This document shows positions 50,940-58,525 of a DNA stretch of 64,000 nt, one piece after another. Numbering within the stretch: position 1 is the stretch's first letter; every line of letters starts with the position of its first letter. The DNA lies in assembly GCA_021780315.1 (NCBI GenBank), contig JAJXYY010000047.1, positions 1-64,000 of the forward strand, given 5' to 3'. Made by a program: the position numbers and the translations under genes. The notes under the pieces were generated by a model that had not been told where the DNA came from, made no database searches, and worked only from the letters and a program-made list of their open reading frames with translations. The stretch is from Acidobacteriota bacterium (lineage in GTDB: Bacteria > Acidobacteriota > Terriglobia > Terriglobales > Acidobacteriaceae).

Positions 50940-53240
50940 ATGCCTGATCACAACTCCAAGTTCTACCTCACCACCCCCATCTACTATGTCAACGCGCGCC
51001 CCCACATCGGCCACGCGTACACCACCATTGCGGCCGACGTGATCGCCCGACGCCACCGCCTTCTCGGCGACGACACCTACTTCCTCACCGGCACCGACGA
51101 GCACGGTCAAAAAATCGAACGCTCCGCCGCCGCCGCCGGCGTCCCGCCCCAGCACTTCGCCGACCAGGTCTCCGCCTCCTTCGAGAACCTCTGGAAGCGC
51201 ATGGGCATCACCAACGACGACTTCATCCGCACCACCGACGACCGCCACAAACGCGGCGTCCAGAAGCTCTTCACCACCCTCCAGGCCAACGGAGCCATCT
51301 ACCTCGACACCTACACCGGCCAGTACTGCGTCTCCGACGAAGCCTACGTCGACGGCCCTCCCGGAGTAGTCTGCCCCGACTGCGGCAACGTCACCGAAAC
51401 CGTCAGCGAATCCAACTACTACTTCAAGCTCTCCGAGTACGGCGACCGCATCGCCGCCCTCATCGAGTCAGGCGAACTCCTCATCCAGCCCGACTCCCGC
51501 CGCAACGAGGTCCTCTCCTTCGTCAAAGGCGGCCTCAAAGACCTCTCCATCTCCCGCACCAGCTTCAAATGGGGCATCCCCGTCCCCGGCGATGAGTCCC
51601 ACGTCATATACGTCTGGCTCGACGCACTCGCCAACTACATGACCGCCCTCGGCTACGGCTCCGAAGACCCCGCCGACATCGCCCGCTTCGAAAAATACTG
51701 GCCCGCCGACCTCCACCTTGTCGGCAAAGAGATCATCCGCTTCCACTGCGTCTACTGGCCCGCCTTCCTCATGGCCGCCAACCTGCCCCTCCCCAAAGCC
51801 ATCACCGCCCACGGCTGGCTCCTCTTCGAAGACTCCAAGATGTCCAAGTCCCGCGGCAACATCGTCCGCACCGAAACCATCCTCGACGCCTTCGGCACCC
51901 TCAAACCCAAACCCGAAGACCTGCCCGGCGCAGTCCTCAGCGACGTGTACTGGAAGCACCAACAAGACCTCTTCGCCTCCGACGTCCTACGCTACTTCCT
52001 CCTCCGCGAAATCCCCTTCGGCCAGGACGGCAGCTTCTCCTTCGACGCACTCGTCCAGCGCTACAACAGCGACCTCGCCAACGGCTACGGCAACCTCGTC
52101 AGCCGCACACTCGCTATGATTCAGAAGTATTCGGATTCTAGAGTACCGGCCCCATCGAAATTGCCAATAGGTGAGCTTCCTGAGCATGCTCTGCAATACT
52201 TCTTCGGATTCATAAGCGGCCCCGGGAAAATGGCCTTTGCTAACGAAACCGGCAAGAGAGACTTTCAGCTCAGATTTTCCGCAGGCTCTCTCGAACAGGG
52301 AGTAAGACAAGCCTTTGAACATTTTGATTTAACCAGAACTGCTGAAAACCCCATGTGGGCTGTATCAGGTACCGATAGTTACCTGAGCAACAACTCCCCT
52401 TGGAAAATGGCTGAGGGAAGCGAGCGGGATGATGTCCTCTACACCGCCGCAGAATCCATCCGCATCATCACCGCTCTCCTCTACCCCATCCTCCCCTACG
52501 CCACCGCCGCCGTCTGGGCCCAACTAGGCCTCGGCGACATCGAAGCTGCAGCCCGCAACGGCGAACTCAAAAACCTTCAATGGGGCAGCCTCAAACCCGG
52601 CACCAAACTAGGCCCCCTCGCCCCCATCTTCCCCCGAGCACCCAAGGAGCTCATCCAAATCATGACCGACATGGAAACCCCCATCGCCCCCAAATCCGCC
52701 GAGCCACCCGCGCCCGAGCCTGTCGTCCTCGACCCCACCCACCCCGCCGCTCCCCCGCGCACCAGCTCCTTCGACGAGCAAAACCCCGGCACCCACGTCG
52801 CCGCCAGTGCCGCTCCCACCACCGAGCGCCCCGGCACCCCTACCCACACCGAAGCCGCGGCCTCCGGCATCTTCGCCAACGCCGCCGCTGCCTCCAGCAT
52901 CCCCGACACCCCCCAGATCGCCATCGACGACTTCGTCAAAATCGACCTCCGCGTCGCCCAGATCATCCTCGCCGAGCGCATCCCCAAGGCCGACAAACTC
53001 CTCCGCCTCGAAGTCGACCTCGGCTACGAAAAACGCCAAATCCTCTCCGGCATCGCCGAGTGGTACACCCCCGAAGACCTCATCGGACGACGCATCGTCG
53101 TCATCGCCAACCTCGCCACCCGCAAGATGCGCGGCCTCGAGTCCCACGGCATGCTCCTCGCCGCCTCCCACGGAGAAAACGGCAAACCCATCCTCGCCAC
53201 CTTCGCCGAAGACATCGCCCTCGGCTCCCGCCTCCGCTAA
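50940..53240 (+). CDS. metG: Methionyl-tRNA synthetase with C-terminal tRNA-binding domain
   Basis: Charges tRNA-Met with methionine in the cytoplasm. The 766-residue protein has RPHIGHAYTT (HIGH) near residue 20, a Cys-containing zinc knuckle (QYCVSDEAYV, VCPDCG), KMSKSRGN near 300, a helical anticodon-binding domain, a Pro/Ala-rich linker (about 580-660) and a Trbp111-like domain (about 665-766; FVKIDLRVAQIILAERIPKA). An odd stretch at about 52115-52438 (residues 392-499) uses A/T-ending and AGA codons unlike the rest. It carries roughly 25-30 extra residues (around FFGFISGPGKMAFANETGKR). The frame stays open and the conserved SPWKMAE is kept, so the enzyme is probably active. No clear ribosome-binding site is seen. 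Confidence 0.95.
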   Translation: MPDHNSKFYLTTPIYYVNARPHIGHAYTTIAADVIARRHRLLGDDTYFLTGTDEHGQKIERSAAAAGVPPQHFADQVSASFENLWKRMGITNDDFIRTTDDRHKRGVQKLFTTLQANGAIYLDTYTGQYCVSDEAYVDGPPGVVCPDCGNVTETVSESNYYFKLSEYGDRIAALIESGELLIQPDSRRNEVLSFVKGGLKDLSISRTSFKWGIPVPGDESHVIYVWLDALANYMTALGYGSEDPADIARFEKYWPADLHLVGKEIIRFHCVYWPAFLMAANLPLPKAITAHGWLLFEDSKMSKSRGNIVRTETILDAFGTLKPKPEDLPGAVLSDVYWKHQQDLFASDVLRYFLLREIPFGQDGSFSFDALVQRYNSDLANGYGNLVSRTLAMIQKYSDSRVPAPSKLPIGELPEHALQYFFGFISGPGKMAFANETGKRDFQLRFSAGSLEQGVRQAFEHFDLTRTAENPMWAVSGTDSYLSNNSPWKMAEGSERDDVLYTAAESIRIITALLYPILPYATAAVWAQLGLGDIEAAARNGELKNLQWGSLKPGTKLGPLAPIFPRAPKELIQIMTDMETPIAPKSAEPPAPEPVVLDPTHPAAPPRTSSFDEQNPGTHVAASAAPTTERPGTPTHTEAAASGIFANAAAASSIPDTPQIAIDDFVKIDLRVAQIILAERIPKADKLLRLEVDLGYEKRQILSGIAEWYTPEDLIGRRIVVIANLATRKMRGLESHGMLLAASHGENGKPILATFAEDIALGSRLR

Positions 53241-53260
53241 CCCCAACCATCCCCCAAACC

Positions 53261-53400
53261 GGGTGCCCCATCTTCACCGCAGCTTCATCGCGGTTAAGGT
53301 GGGCATTCGCGAAGCGAACCGCTTTCCTTTCCTCACCGCCACTTTCTGGGTGCCCCATACTTACGGCAGCCGCACCGCTGGATGTGTGGGAATGTAAAAC
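53261..53400. repeat. Intergenic hairpin repeats, cluster 3
   Basis: Two more GGGTGCCCCAT units at 53261 and 53348. The first leads into the TTCACCGC/GCGGTTAAGG hairpin and the tail ATTCGCGAAGCGAACCGC. The second leads into the ATACTTACGGCAG-GGATGTGTGGG type ending AATGTAAAA. Both match units of cluster 2 closely. They lie between the converging metG and cupin genes. Confidence 0.85.
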
Positions 53401-53428
53401 CTCTCTCCGCGCCAGCGAACCGCTCTCC

Positions 53429-53854
53429 CTACCCCAACACCCGCTTCACATCCCCACCAATCGCAATCACTGTATACCGCATCGGCCCATCCCCCACATT
53501 CCTCACCCGGTGCATCGTCCCCCGCGCGATATAGATCACTCCCCCCGGCCCCACCAACTCCGTCTTGCCGTCATGCTGGAACTCCAGACTCCCCTCCAGC
53601 ACCATCATGATCTCTGCATGGTCGATCGCATGCGCCACATTCGGCACCAACCCCGCCGGCTGCATCGACTCATGCACCGCCACCGCCTCTCCCGTCGCCA
53701 GCTCCCCCCGCACCACGTCCCGCGACTGCCCGCCATTCGCCATCGTCCGCACCGGCATCCCCTCATACGCAAACACCTTGGACTCCGATAGCTCAGTCGC
53801 AGCCGCACCTCCCGCCAGCACTCCCAAAACCTCTCGCCGACTCCATTCCCCCAT
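53429..53854 (-). CDS. Tat-exported small cupin protein 2
   Basis: A 141-residue single-domain cupin with a twin-arginine signal (SRREVLGVLAGGAAA), so it should act in the periplasm with a metal already bound. The cupin motifs are HAIDHAEIMMVLEGSLEF and GGVIYIARGTMHRVRNVG, which provide His/Glu ligands. It is a clear paralogue of the gene immediately upstream (shared LTESKVFA- or ELSESKVFA-type lead and VGPGGV). The gap between the two is 5 nt, so they form one operon. Substrate or binding role is unknown. Confidence 0.82.
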   Translation of the reverse strand: MGEWSRREVLGVLAGGAAATELSESKVFAYEGMPVRTMANGGQSRDVVRGELATGEAVAVHESMQPAGLVPNVAHAIDHAEIMMVLEGSLEFQHDGKTELVGPGGVIYIARGTMHRVRNVGDGPMRYTVIAIGGDVKRVLG

Positions 53855-53859
53855 CCGCC

Positions 53860-54309
53860 TTAGCTCTCCTTGCTCGGAACCCCAATCGCCACCACAAAGT
53901 AATTCGCCGTCGTCTCTCCAACGTTCTTCAGCCCATGCATCACATTGGAAGCCGTAAACACCACCCCACCCGGCCCCACCATCTCCGGCTTGCCATCGTT
54001 CAGAAACTCCAGCGTACCCTCGCGTATCAGCAAAAACTCCGAGTGCCGGTGCTTATGCGCCGGATGCGGCATCTGCCCCGCTGGCAGCGTCGTCTCATGC
54101 ACCTCCACATACTCCCCCGTCGGCAGCGTCCCCTGCATCACCGCGCGGCTCGCCCCGCCATTGGCCGAGTGCTTCACCGGCAGCGCGTCGAACGCAAACA
54201 CCTTCGACTCCGTCAACCCGCCATCCGCCTGCCCCTCGGCAGACACTCCGCCCAGCGCCGCAAAAGCCGACAGGGCCACACAAAGATCACGACGATTCAG
54301 ATTTTTCAT
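53860..54309 (-). CDS. Tat-exported small cupin protein 1
   Basis: A 149-residue cupin with a twin-arginine-like leader ([17 protein letters not shown]). The motif [21 protein letters not shown] contains three closely spaced His plus Glu, and [18 protein letters not shown] holds the fourth ligand, a richer metal site than in its downstream paralogue. Duplicated cupins in tandem suggest a heteromeric pair or diverged functions. The gene is first in a two-gene operon and divergent from the cytochrome-dehydrogenase fusion, with about 245 bp between starts. Confidence 0.82.
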   Translation of the reverse strand: MKNLNRRDLCVALSAFAALGGVSAEGQADGGLTESKVFAFDALPVKHSANGGASRAVMQGTLPTGEYVEVHETTLPAGQMPHPAHKHRHSEFLLIREGTLEFLNDGKPEMVGPGGVVFTASNVMHGLKNVGETTANYFVVAIGVPSKES

Positions 54310-54554
54310 GCCAGCATCCTACCCGATTGGCCCTACCTTTGGCAGTATTTCCTCTCCAATGCAACCACCATTGCCCAACCATCGCTCCATTGGCTACACT
54401 TCTCCGCAGCCGACACAGCAAAAGTTTTAGCCCCCTGTTTCATGCTGGTAAATCGATTCAGCCAACACCAATGTCGCCCGGCACCGTAAAGCCGCAATCC
54501 AACCCAGTAGGTCCAACCTCTCACCTCAAGCAGAGATGTAACGGAGACTTCACG

Positions 54555-56219
54555 ATGACCACCATCCCCACATACACCCGCTGGAGCCTTGCCCTCATCC
54601 TCGCAACGCTACCTCTGGGCGCCTGCCTCCCTGCCCTCCACGCCCAGGCACCCGCCTTCCACAAGGCTCCCGCCTCCACCCTCCAAGTCAAAAACCCCTA
54701 CGCCGGCCAGCCCGATGCCATCGCCGCCGGCAGACTCGCCTACCAGCAAACCTGCATGGCCTGCCACGGAGTCAACGCCCAGGGCACCGGCAACATTCCC
54801 TCCCTCCGCAAAGACCCCACCCAGTCCGCACCCGACGGCTCCATCTTCTGGTACATCACCCGCGGCGACGTCCTCAACAGCATGCCCTCCGCAGCGCAAC
54901 TCCCCGTACAGCGCCGCTGGCAGATCGTCGCCTACCTCAAGTCGCTCCCCGAAGCCGCTCTCGTCTCCAGCGCCCCCACACCCAACACCCCCGTCGCCCA
55001 ATCCACCGCACCACCCCCAACCCCGCCCTTCACCGACTACCGCTACCAGAAGCCCGGCCTCTCCCACTGGATCAAAGCCTCGGATCTCCCCGCACCCGCA
55101 CCCTCCACCTCCGCCAACAATGGCCCCCGCATCGTCCCCCGTCCCGCCAACGCCTGGCCTCAGGCCCCCCAGGGCTTCACCGTCAACCTCTACGCCGAAG
55201 GCCTCCACAACCCCCGCCTCATCCGCACCGCGCCCAACGGAGACATCTTCCTCGCCGAAACCGGCGCCGGCAACATCAAGGTCTTCCGCGGCATCGGCAA
55301 AGACGGCAAGCCCCTCAAGTCCGAGACCTTCGCCTCCGGCCTCACCGGCCCCTTCGGCATCGCCTTCTACCCCCTCGGTCCCAACCCCGCCTGGCTCTAC
55401 GTCGGCAACATGGACTCCGTCGTTCGCTTCCCGTACCACAATGGCGACATGACCGCGACCGCACCGCCCCAGCACCTCGCCGACCTGCCCGGTGCCGGTG
55501 GACACACCACCCGCGACGTCCAGTTCTCCCTCGACGGCAAAACCATGTTCGTCTCCGTCGGCTCCCACTCCAACGTCGACGACCCCGACACCACCCCCGA
55601 AGAAAAGAACCGCGCCGACATCCTCGCCTTCAACCCCGACGGCACCGCCATGCACCTCTTCGCCTCCGGCATCCGCAACGCTGTCGGGCTCGCCGTCAAT
55701 CCCATCACCGGAGAACTCTGGTGCTCTGTCAATGAGCGCGACGGCCTCGGTAACAACCTCGTCCCCGACTACATCACCCACGTCCAGCCCGGAGGCTTCT
55801 ACGGCTGGCCCTGGTGGTACATCGGCAGCCACCAGGACCCCCGCCACCCCGGCAAGCACCCCGAACTCAAAGACAAGGTCATCGTCCCCGACGTCCTCCT
55901 CCAACCCCACAACGCCTCCCTCCAAATGACCTTCTACTCCGGCAACCAGTTCCCCGCCCAGTACCAAGGCGACATCTTCGCCTCCGAACACGGCTCCTGG
56001 AACCGCAATCCCCGCGCAGGATACGAAGTCATCCGCGTTCCCCTCCACCAGACCGGACACGCCCAGGGCGACTACGAAGACTTCCTCACCGGCTTCGTCG
56101 TCGACGACACCAGCGTCTGGGGACGTCCCGTCGGCATCACCACCGCACCCGACGGCTCCCTCCTCGTCACCGACGACGGCTCCGAGTCCATCTGGCGCGT
56201 CGCCTACACCGGCAAATAA
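54555..56219 (+). CDS. Cytochrome c fused to PQQ-type sugar dehydrogenase domain
   Basis: A 554-residue exported protein joining an electron acceptor to a dehydrogenase. The leader ends LPLGAC at Cys24, a plausible lipobox. A cytochrome c domain follows (about 50-135; TCMACHGVNAQGTGNIPSL, axial Met likely in LNSMPSAAQL), then a Pro-rich linker. A six-bladed beta-propeller of the soluble glucose/sorbosone dehydrogenase type occupies about 190-550 (RTAPNGDIFLAETGAGNIKV, GIRNAVGLAVNP, FYGWPWWYIG, GSWNRNPRAGYEV). ATG 54555 has GGAG 8 nt upstream; the open frame further left shows no coding character. It would oxidise an aldose in the periplasm and pass electrons through its own heme. Confidence 0.88.
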   Translation: MTTIPTYTRWSLALILATLPLGACLPALHAQAPAFHKAPASTLQVKNPYAGQPDAIAAGRLAYQQTCMACHGVNAQGTGNIPSLRKDPTQSAPDGSIFWYITRGDVLNSMPSAAQLPVQRRWQIVAYLKSLPEAALVSSAPTPNTPVAQSTAPPPTPPFTDYRYQKPGLSHWIKASDLPAPAPSTSANNGPRIVPRPANAWPQAPQGFTVNLYAEGLHNPRLIRTAPNGDIFLAETGAGNIKVFRGIGKDGKPLKSETFASGLTGPFGIAFYPLGPNPAWLYVGNMDSVVRFPYHNGDMTATAPPQHLADLPGAGGHTTRDVQFSLDGKTMFVSVGSHSNVDDPDTTPEEKNRADILAFNPDGTAMHLFASGIRNAVGLAVNPITGELWCSVNERDGLGNNLVPDYITHVQPGGFYGWPWWYIGSHQDPRHPGKHPELKDKVIVPDVLLQPHNASLQMTFYSGNQFPAQYQGDIFASEHGSWNRNPRAGYEVIRVPLHQTGHAQGDYEDFLTGFVVDDTSVWGRPVGITTAPDGSLLVTDDGSESIWRVAYTGK

Positions 56220-56243
56220 TCCATCCACCCCACCACCAACCGC

Positions 56244-56273
56244 CACGGCCTCCGCGCACCAGCGGAGGCCGTG
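56244..56273 (+). terminator. Hairpin after the cytochrome-dehydrogenase gene
   Basis: CACGGCCTCCGC (56244-56255) pairs perfectly with GCGGAGGCCGTG (56262-56273) around GCACCA. There is no long T-run. It lies 24 nt after the stop codon and 60 nt before tatD. Confidence 0.65.
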
Positions 56274-56333
56274 CCGCTTCCAGCAACCACCACACGCTCA
56301 CCTCCACCTTGCACTATCCTTGAATCAGTTCCT

Positions 56334-57212
56334 ATGCACCTCATCGACTCCCACGCCCATCTCGACTCGTTCGCCGAAACCCCCGGCGAACTCCACGCCA
56401 TCCTCTCCCGCGCAGCCGCCGCCGGTGTCCAAACCATCCTCGCCATCGGCATCGGCGATGGCCCCGACTCCATGCACCTCGCCCTCGAAATCGCCAACGA
56501 AATCGCGAACGAAGCCGCAAACGACACTTCCACCCCCCAGATCTTCGCCAGCGCAGGCATCCACCCGCAAGAGGCCGTCAGCGCCACCCCCGAAGCCCTC
56601 GCCAAACTCACCACCCTCGCCGCCCACCCCCGCTGCATCGCCATCGGCGAGATCGGCCTCGACTACTACCACGCCGACAACCCCCTCCCACCCATCCAGC
56701 ACGCCGCCTTCATCGCCCAGATGAACATCGCCGCCGCCGTCCGCAAACCCATCCTCATCCACTGCCGCACCTCCGAGCTCGCCACCCCCGCCGCCAAAGC
56801 CAGATTCGAGCCCTTCGGCGGCCCCGACGCCGCCTGGAACGACCTCCTCGACCTCATCCACCAGTACTGGACCCCACACCACCTCCCCGGCATCATGCAC
56901 TGCTTCTCCGGCTCCGTCGAACAGGCCCAGCGCAGCATCGACGCCGGCTTCTACCTCTCCTTCGCAGGCAATCTCACCTATCCCAAATCCGTCGCCATCC
57001 GCGAAGCCGCCACCCTCGCCCCAGCCAACCGCATCCTCGTCGAAACCGACGCACCCTTCCTCGCCCCCATCCCCCACCGCGGCCAGCGCAACGAGCCCGC
57101 CCTCGTCACCCATATCGCCGCTGCCCTCGCCCAACTCCGCGGCATCTCCACCCCCCAACTCGCCGCACTCACCACCGAAAACTTCCACACCCTCTTCCCC
57201 TCCACCCGCTAA
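56334..57212 (+). CDS. TatD family metal-dependent DNase
   Basis: Cytoplasmic amidohydrolase-fold nuclease of 292 residues (TatD/YcfH type). All metal sites are seen: DSHAHLD (His7, His9), GIHPQEA, IGEIGLDYY with the bridging Glu, LIHCR, MHCFSGS and VETDAPFLAP. There is an unusual acidic/Ala-Asn repeat, NEIANEAAND, near residue 56-65. ATG 56334 is chosen because it starts at the first metal motif; the longer open frame to 56271 overlaps the terminator. No ribosome-binding site is obvious, and TATCCT lies about 14 nt before the start. Confidence 0.92.
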   Translation: MHLIDSHAHLDSFAETPGELHAILSRAAAAGVQTILAIGIGDGPDSMHLALEIANEIANEAANDTSTPQIFASAGIHPQEAVSATPEALAKLTTLAAHPRCIAIGEIGLDYYHADNPLPPIQHAAFIAQMNIAAAVRKPILIHCRTSELATPAAKARFEPFGGPDAAWNDLLDLIHQYWTPHHLPGIMHCFSGSVEQAQRSIDAGFYLSFAGNLTYPKSVAIREAATLAPANRILVETDAPFLAPIPHRGQRNEPALVTHIAAALAQLRGISTPQLAALTTENFHTLFPSTR

Positions 57213-57269
57213 CACCCCCACTCCCTGCCATAATAGAAAGCGACAGAGTTACCAACTAAGGAAGACATC

Positions 57270-57770
57270 ATGGCATCCGATAACAGCTTCGACGTAGTCA
57301 GCAAGGTAGAGCTTCAGGAAGTAAAAAACGCCATCGACCAGGCGTCCAAAGAGGTCAACGCCCGCTTCGACCTCAAAAACTCCAAATCTAAAATCGAACT
57401 CGAAGGCGACGAAACCATCCAGCTCGCCAGCCAGGATGAGTACACCCTCAAGGCCGTCATCGAGATCCTCTCCCAGAAGCTCGTCAAGCGCGGCATCTCC
57501 CTCAAAAACCTCGAATACGAAAAAATCGAGCCCGCCTCCAACTCCTCCGTCCGCCAGAAAATCAAGCTCAAGCAGGGCATCGCCAGCGAAAACGCCAAAA
57601 AAATCGTGGCTGTCATCAAGGACTCCAAACTCAAAGCCCAGGCATCCATCCAGGGAGACACCGTACGCGTCGTCAGCAAAGACCGCGACATCCTCCAACA
57701 AATTATGACCAAACTACGTAGCGGAGACTTCGGCGTTGATATCCAGTTCACCAACTTCCGCTCCAACTAA
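57270..57770 (+). CDS. YajQ family nucleotide-binding protein
   Basis: A 166-residue cytoplasmic protein of the YajQ/UPF0234 family. Some members bind cyclic di-GMP or nucleic acid and act as regulators. The N-terminus MASDNSFDVVSKVELQEV, the middle ARFDLKNSKSKIELEGDE and the C-terminus GDFGVDIQFTNFRSN are characteristic and the length is exactly normal. AAGGAAG precedes ATG 57270 at good spacing. It stands alone, 57 nt after tatD, and is followed by repeat DNA. A specific partner cannot be named. Confidence 0.93.
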   Translation: MASDNSFDVVSKVELQEVKNAIDQASKEVNARFDLKNSKSKIELEGDETIQLASQDEYTLKAVIEILSQKLVKRGISLKNLEYEKIEPASNSSVRQKIKLKQGIASENAKKIVAVIKDSKLKAQASIQGDTVRVVSKDRDILQQIMTKLRSGDFGVDIQFTNFRSN

Positions 57771-57818
57771 CCCACCCCGCAACGCCCCGAAGCTCCTCGC
57801 CGTTGCACTCGCCTCTGC

Positions 57819-57945
57819 TTTTTAGTTGCCCTCCTTCGCGAAGCGGAGGACCTGCTGTTGTCCTTGTCTTTGCTGTTGCCCTTGCCGCTGTTTTTAGTTG
57901 TCATCCTTCGCGAAGCGGAGGACCTGCTGTTGTCCTTGTCCTTGC
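57819..57945. repeat. Two direct copies of a CTTCGCGAAG-centred repeat
   Basis: Copies begin at 57819 and 57891 (72-bp period). Each reads TTTTTAGTTG, then TCCTTCGCGAAGCGGAGGAC, then CTGCTGTTGTCCTTGTC with one or two differences. The core CTTCGCGAAG is a 10-bp palindrome inside a CCTCC/GGAGG stem. The block sits between converging yajQ and the NUDIX gene. A shorter relative occurs inside the CRTAC1 gene at 38219. Confidence 0.85.
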
Positions 57946-57953
57946 CGGTTCTT

Positions 57954-58511
57954 TTACACCGTAATCCGCCGCTCCCGCCACAACCGGTAGATCCCCCACG
58001 CCGCCGCCGTACAGTTATCCACGATCGTCCCATCCAGCAGCATCGCTTCAAACTCAGCCACTCCAACCCGCCGCACCACTAGATCATGTTCCTCCACATC
58101 CGGATCGGCCTCCCCCATCGTCAGCCCCTCCGCCAGAAAAACATGGTGCTTCTGGTTCATCACCCCGTACGCAATCTGTAGCGTCGTCAGGTGCGTCATC
58201 CGCTCCGCTGTCAGCCCCGTCTCTTCCCGCAACTCCCCCCGTGCCAACTCCTCCGGAACCACCTCCGCCTGCTCCCACCCACCCTGCGGAAACTCTAGAA
58301 ACCGTCCCAGCACCGTGTACCGAAACTGCTCAATCAAATAAACAAACTCACCCTCGTCTGTAACCTCCAACGGCACAATAATGCACGCCGGATCTTTATC
58401 GATAACCCCATAGATGCCGCGTTGCCCATTCGCACGTTCAATCACATCCTCGCGCACACTCGTCCAAGGATTCCGGTAAACCTCACGGCTGCTGATCGTT
58501 TTAATCGACAC
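57954..58511 (-). CDS. NUDIX hydrolase, ADP-ribose pyrophosphatase-like
   Basis: A 185-residue hydrolase for nucleoside-diphosphate derivatives, most like ADP-ribose/ADP-sugar pyrophosphatases. The lead SREVYRNPWTSVREDVIER and the strand VYLIEQFRYTVLGRFLEFP match that group. The Nudix box GGWEQAEVVPEELARGELREE-TGL keeps the metal-binding REETG core. It appears one residue longer than the GX5EX7REUXEEXGU pattern and has Gly in place of the first Arg. It is 14 nt downstream of the CocE-type hydrolase gene on the same strand, so it is probably cotranscribed. Confidence 0.88.
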   Translation of the reverse strand: MSIKTISSREVYRNPWTSVREDVIERANGQRGIYGVIDKDPACIIVPLEVTDEGEFVYLIEQFRYTVLGRFLEFPQGGWEQAEVVPEELARGELREETGLTAERMTHLTTLQIAYGVMNQKHHVFLAEGLTMGEADPDVEEHDLVVRRVGVAEFEAMLLDGTIVDNCTAAAWGIYRLWRERRITV

Positions 58512-58525
58512 ACATCCTCCGCAAA

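Noticed and set aside
52115..52438. metG patch as an insertion sequence or intein
   Set aside because: Far too short, no inverted repeats, no splicing motifs, and conserved MetRS landmarks lie inside it.
54609..56246. Minus-strand frame opposite the cytochrome-dehydrogenase gene
   Set aside because: Gly/Val/Asp/Glu-rich shadow; no motif, while the plus strand has a heme site and propeller motifs.
57819..57945. Short repeat array as a possible CRISPR
   Set aside because: Only two copies, internal palindrome, similar sequence between the copies and no cas genes.
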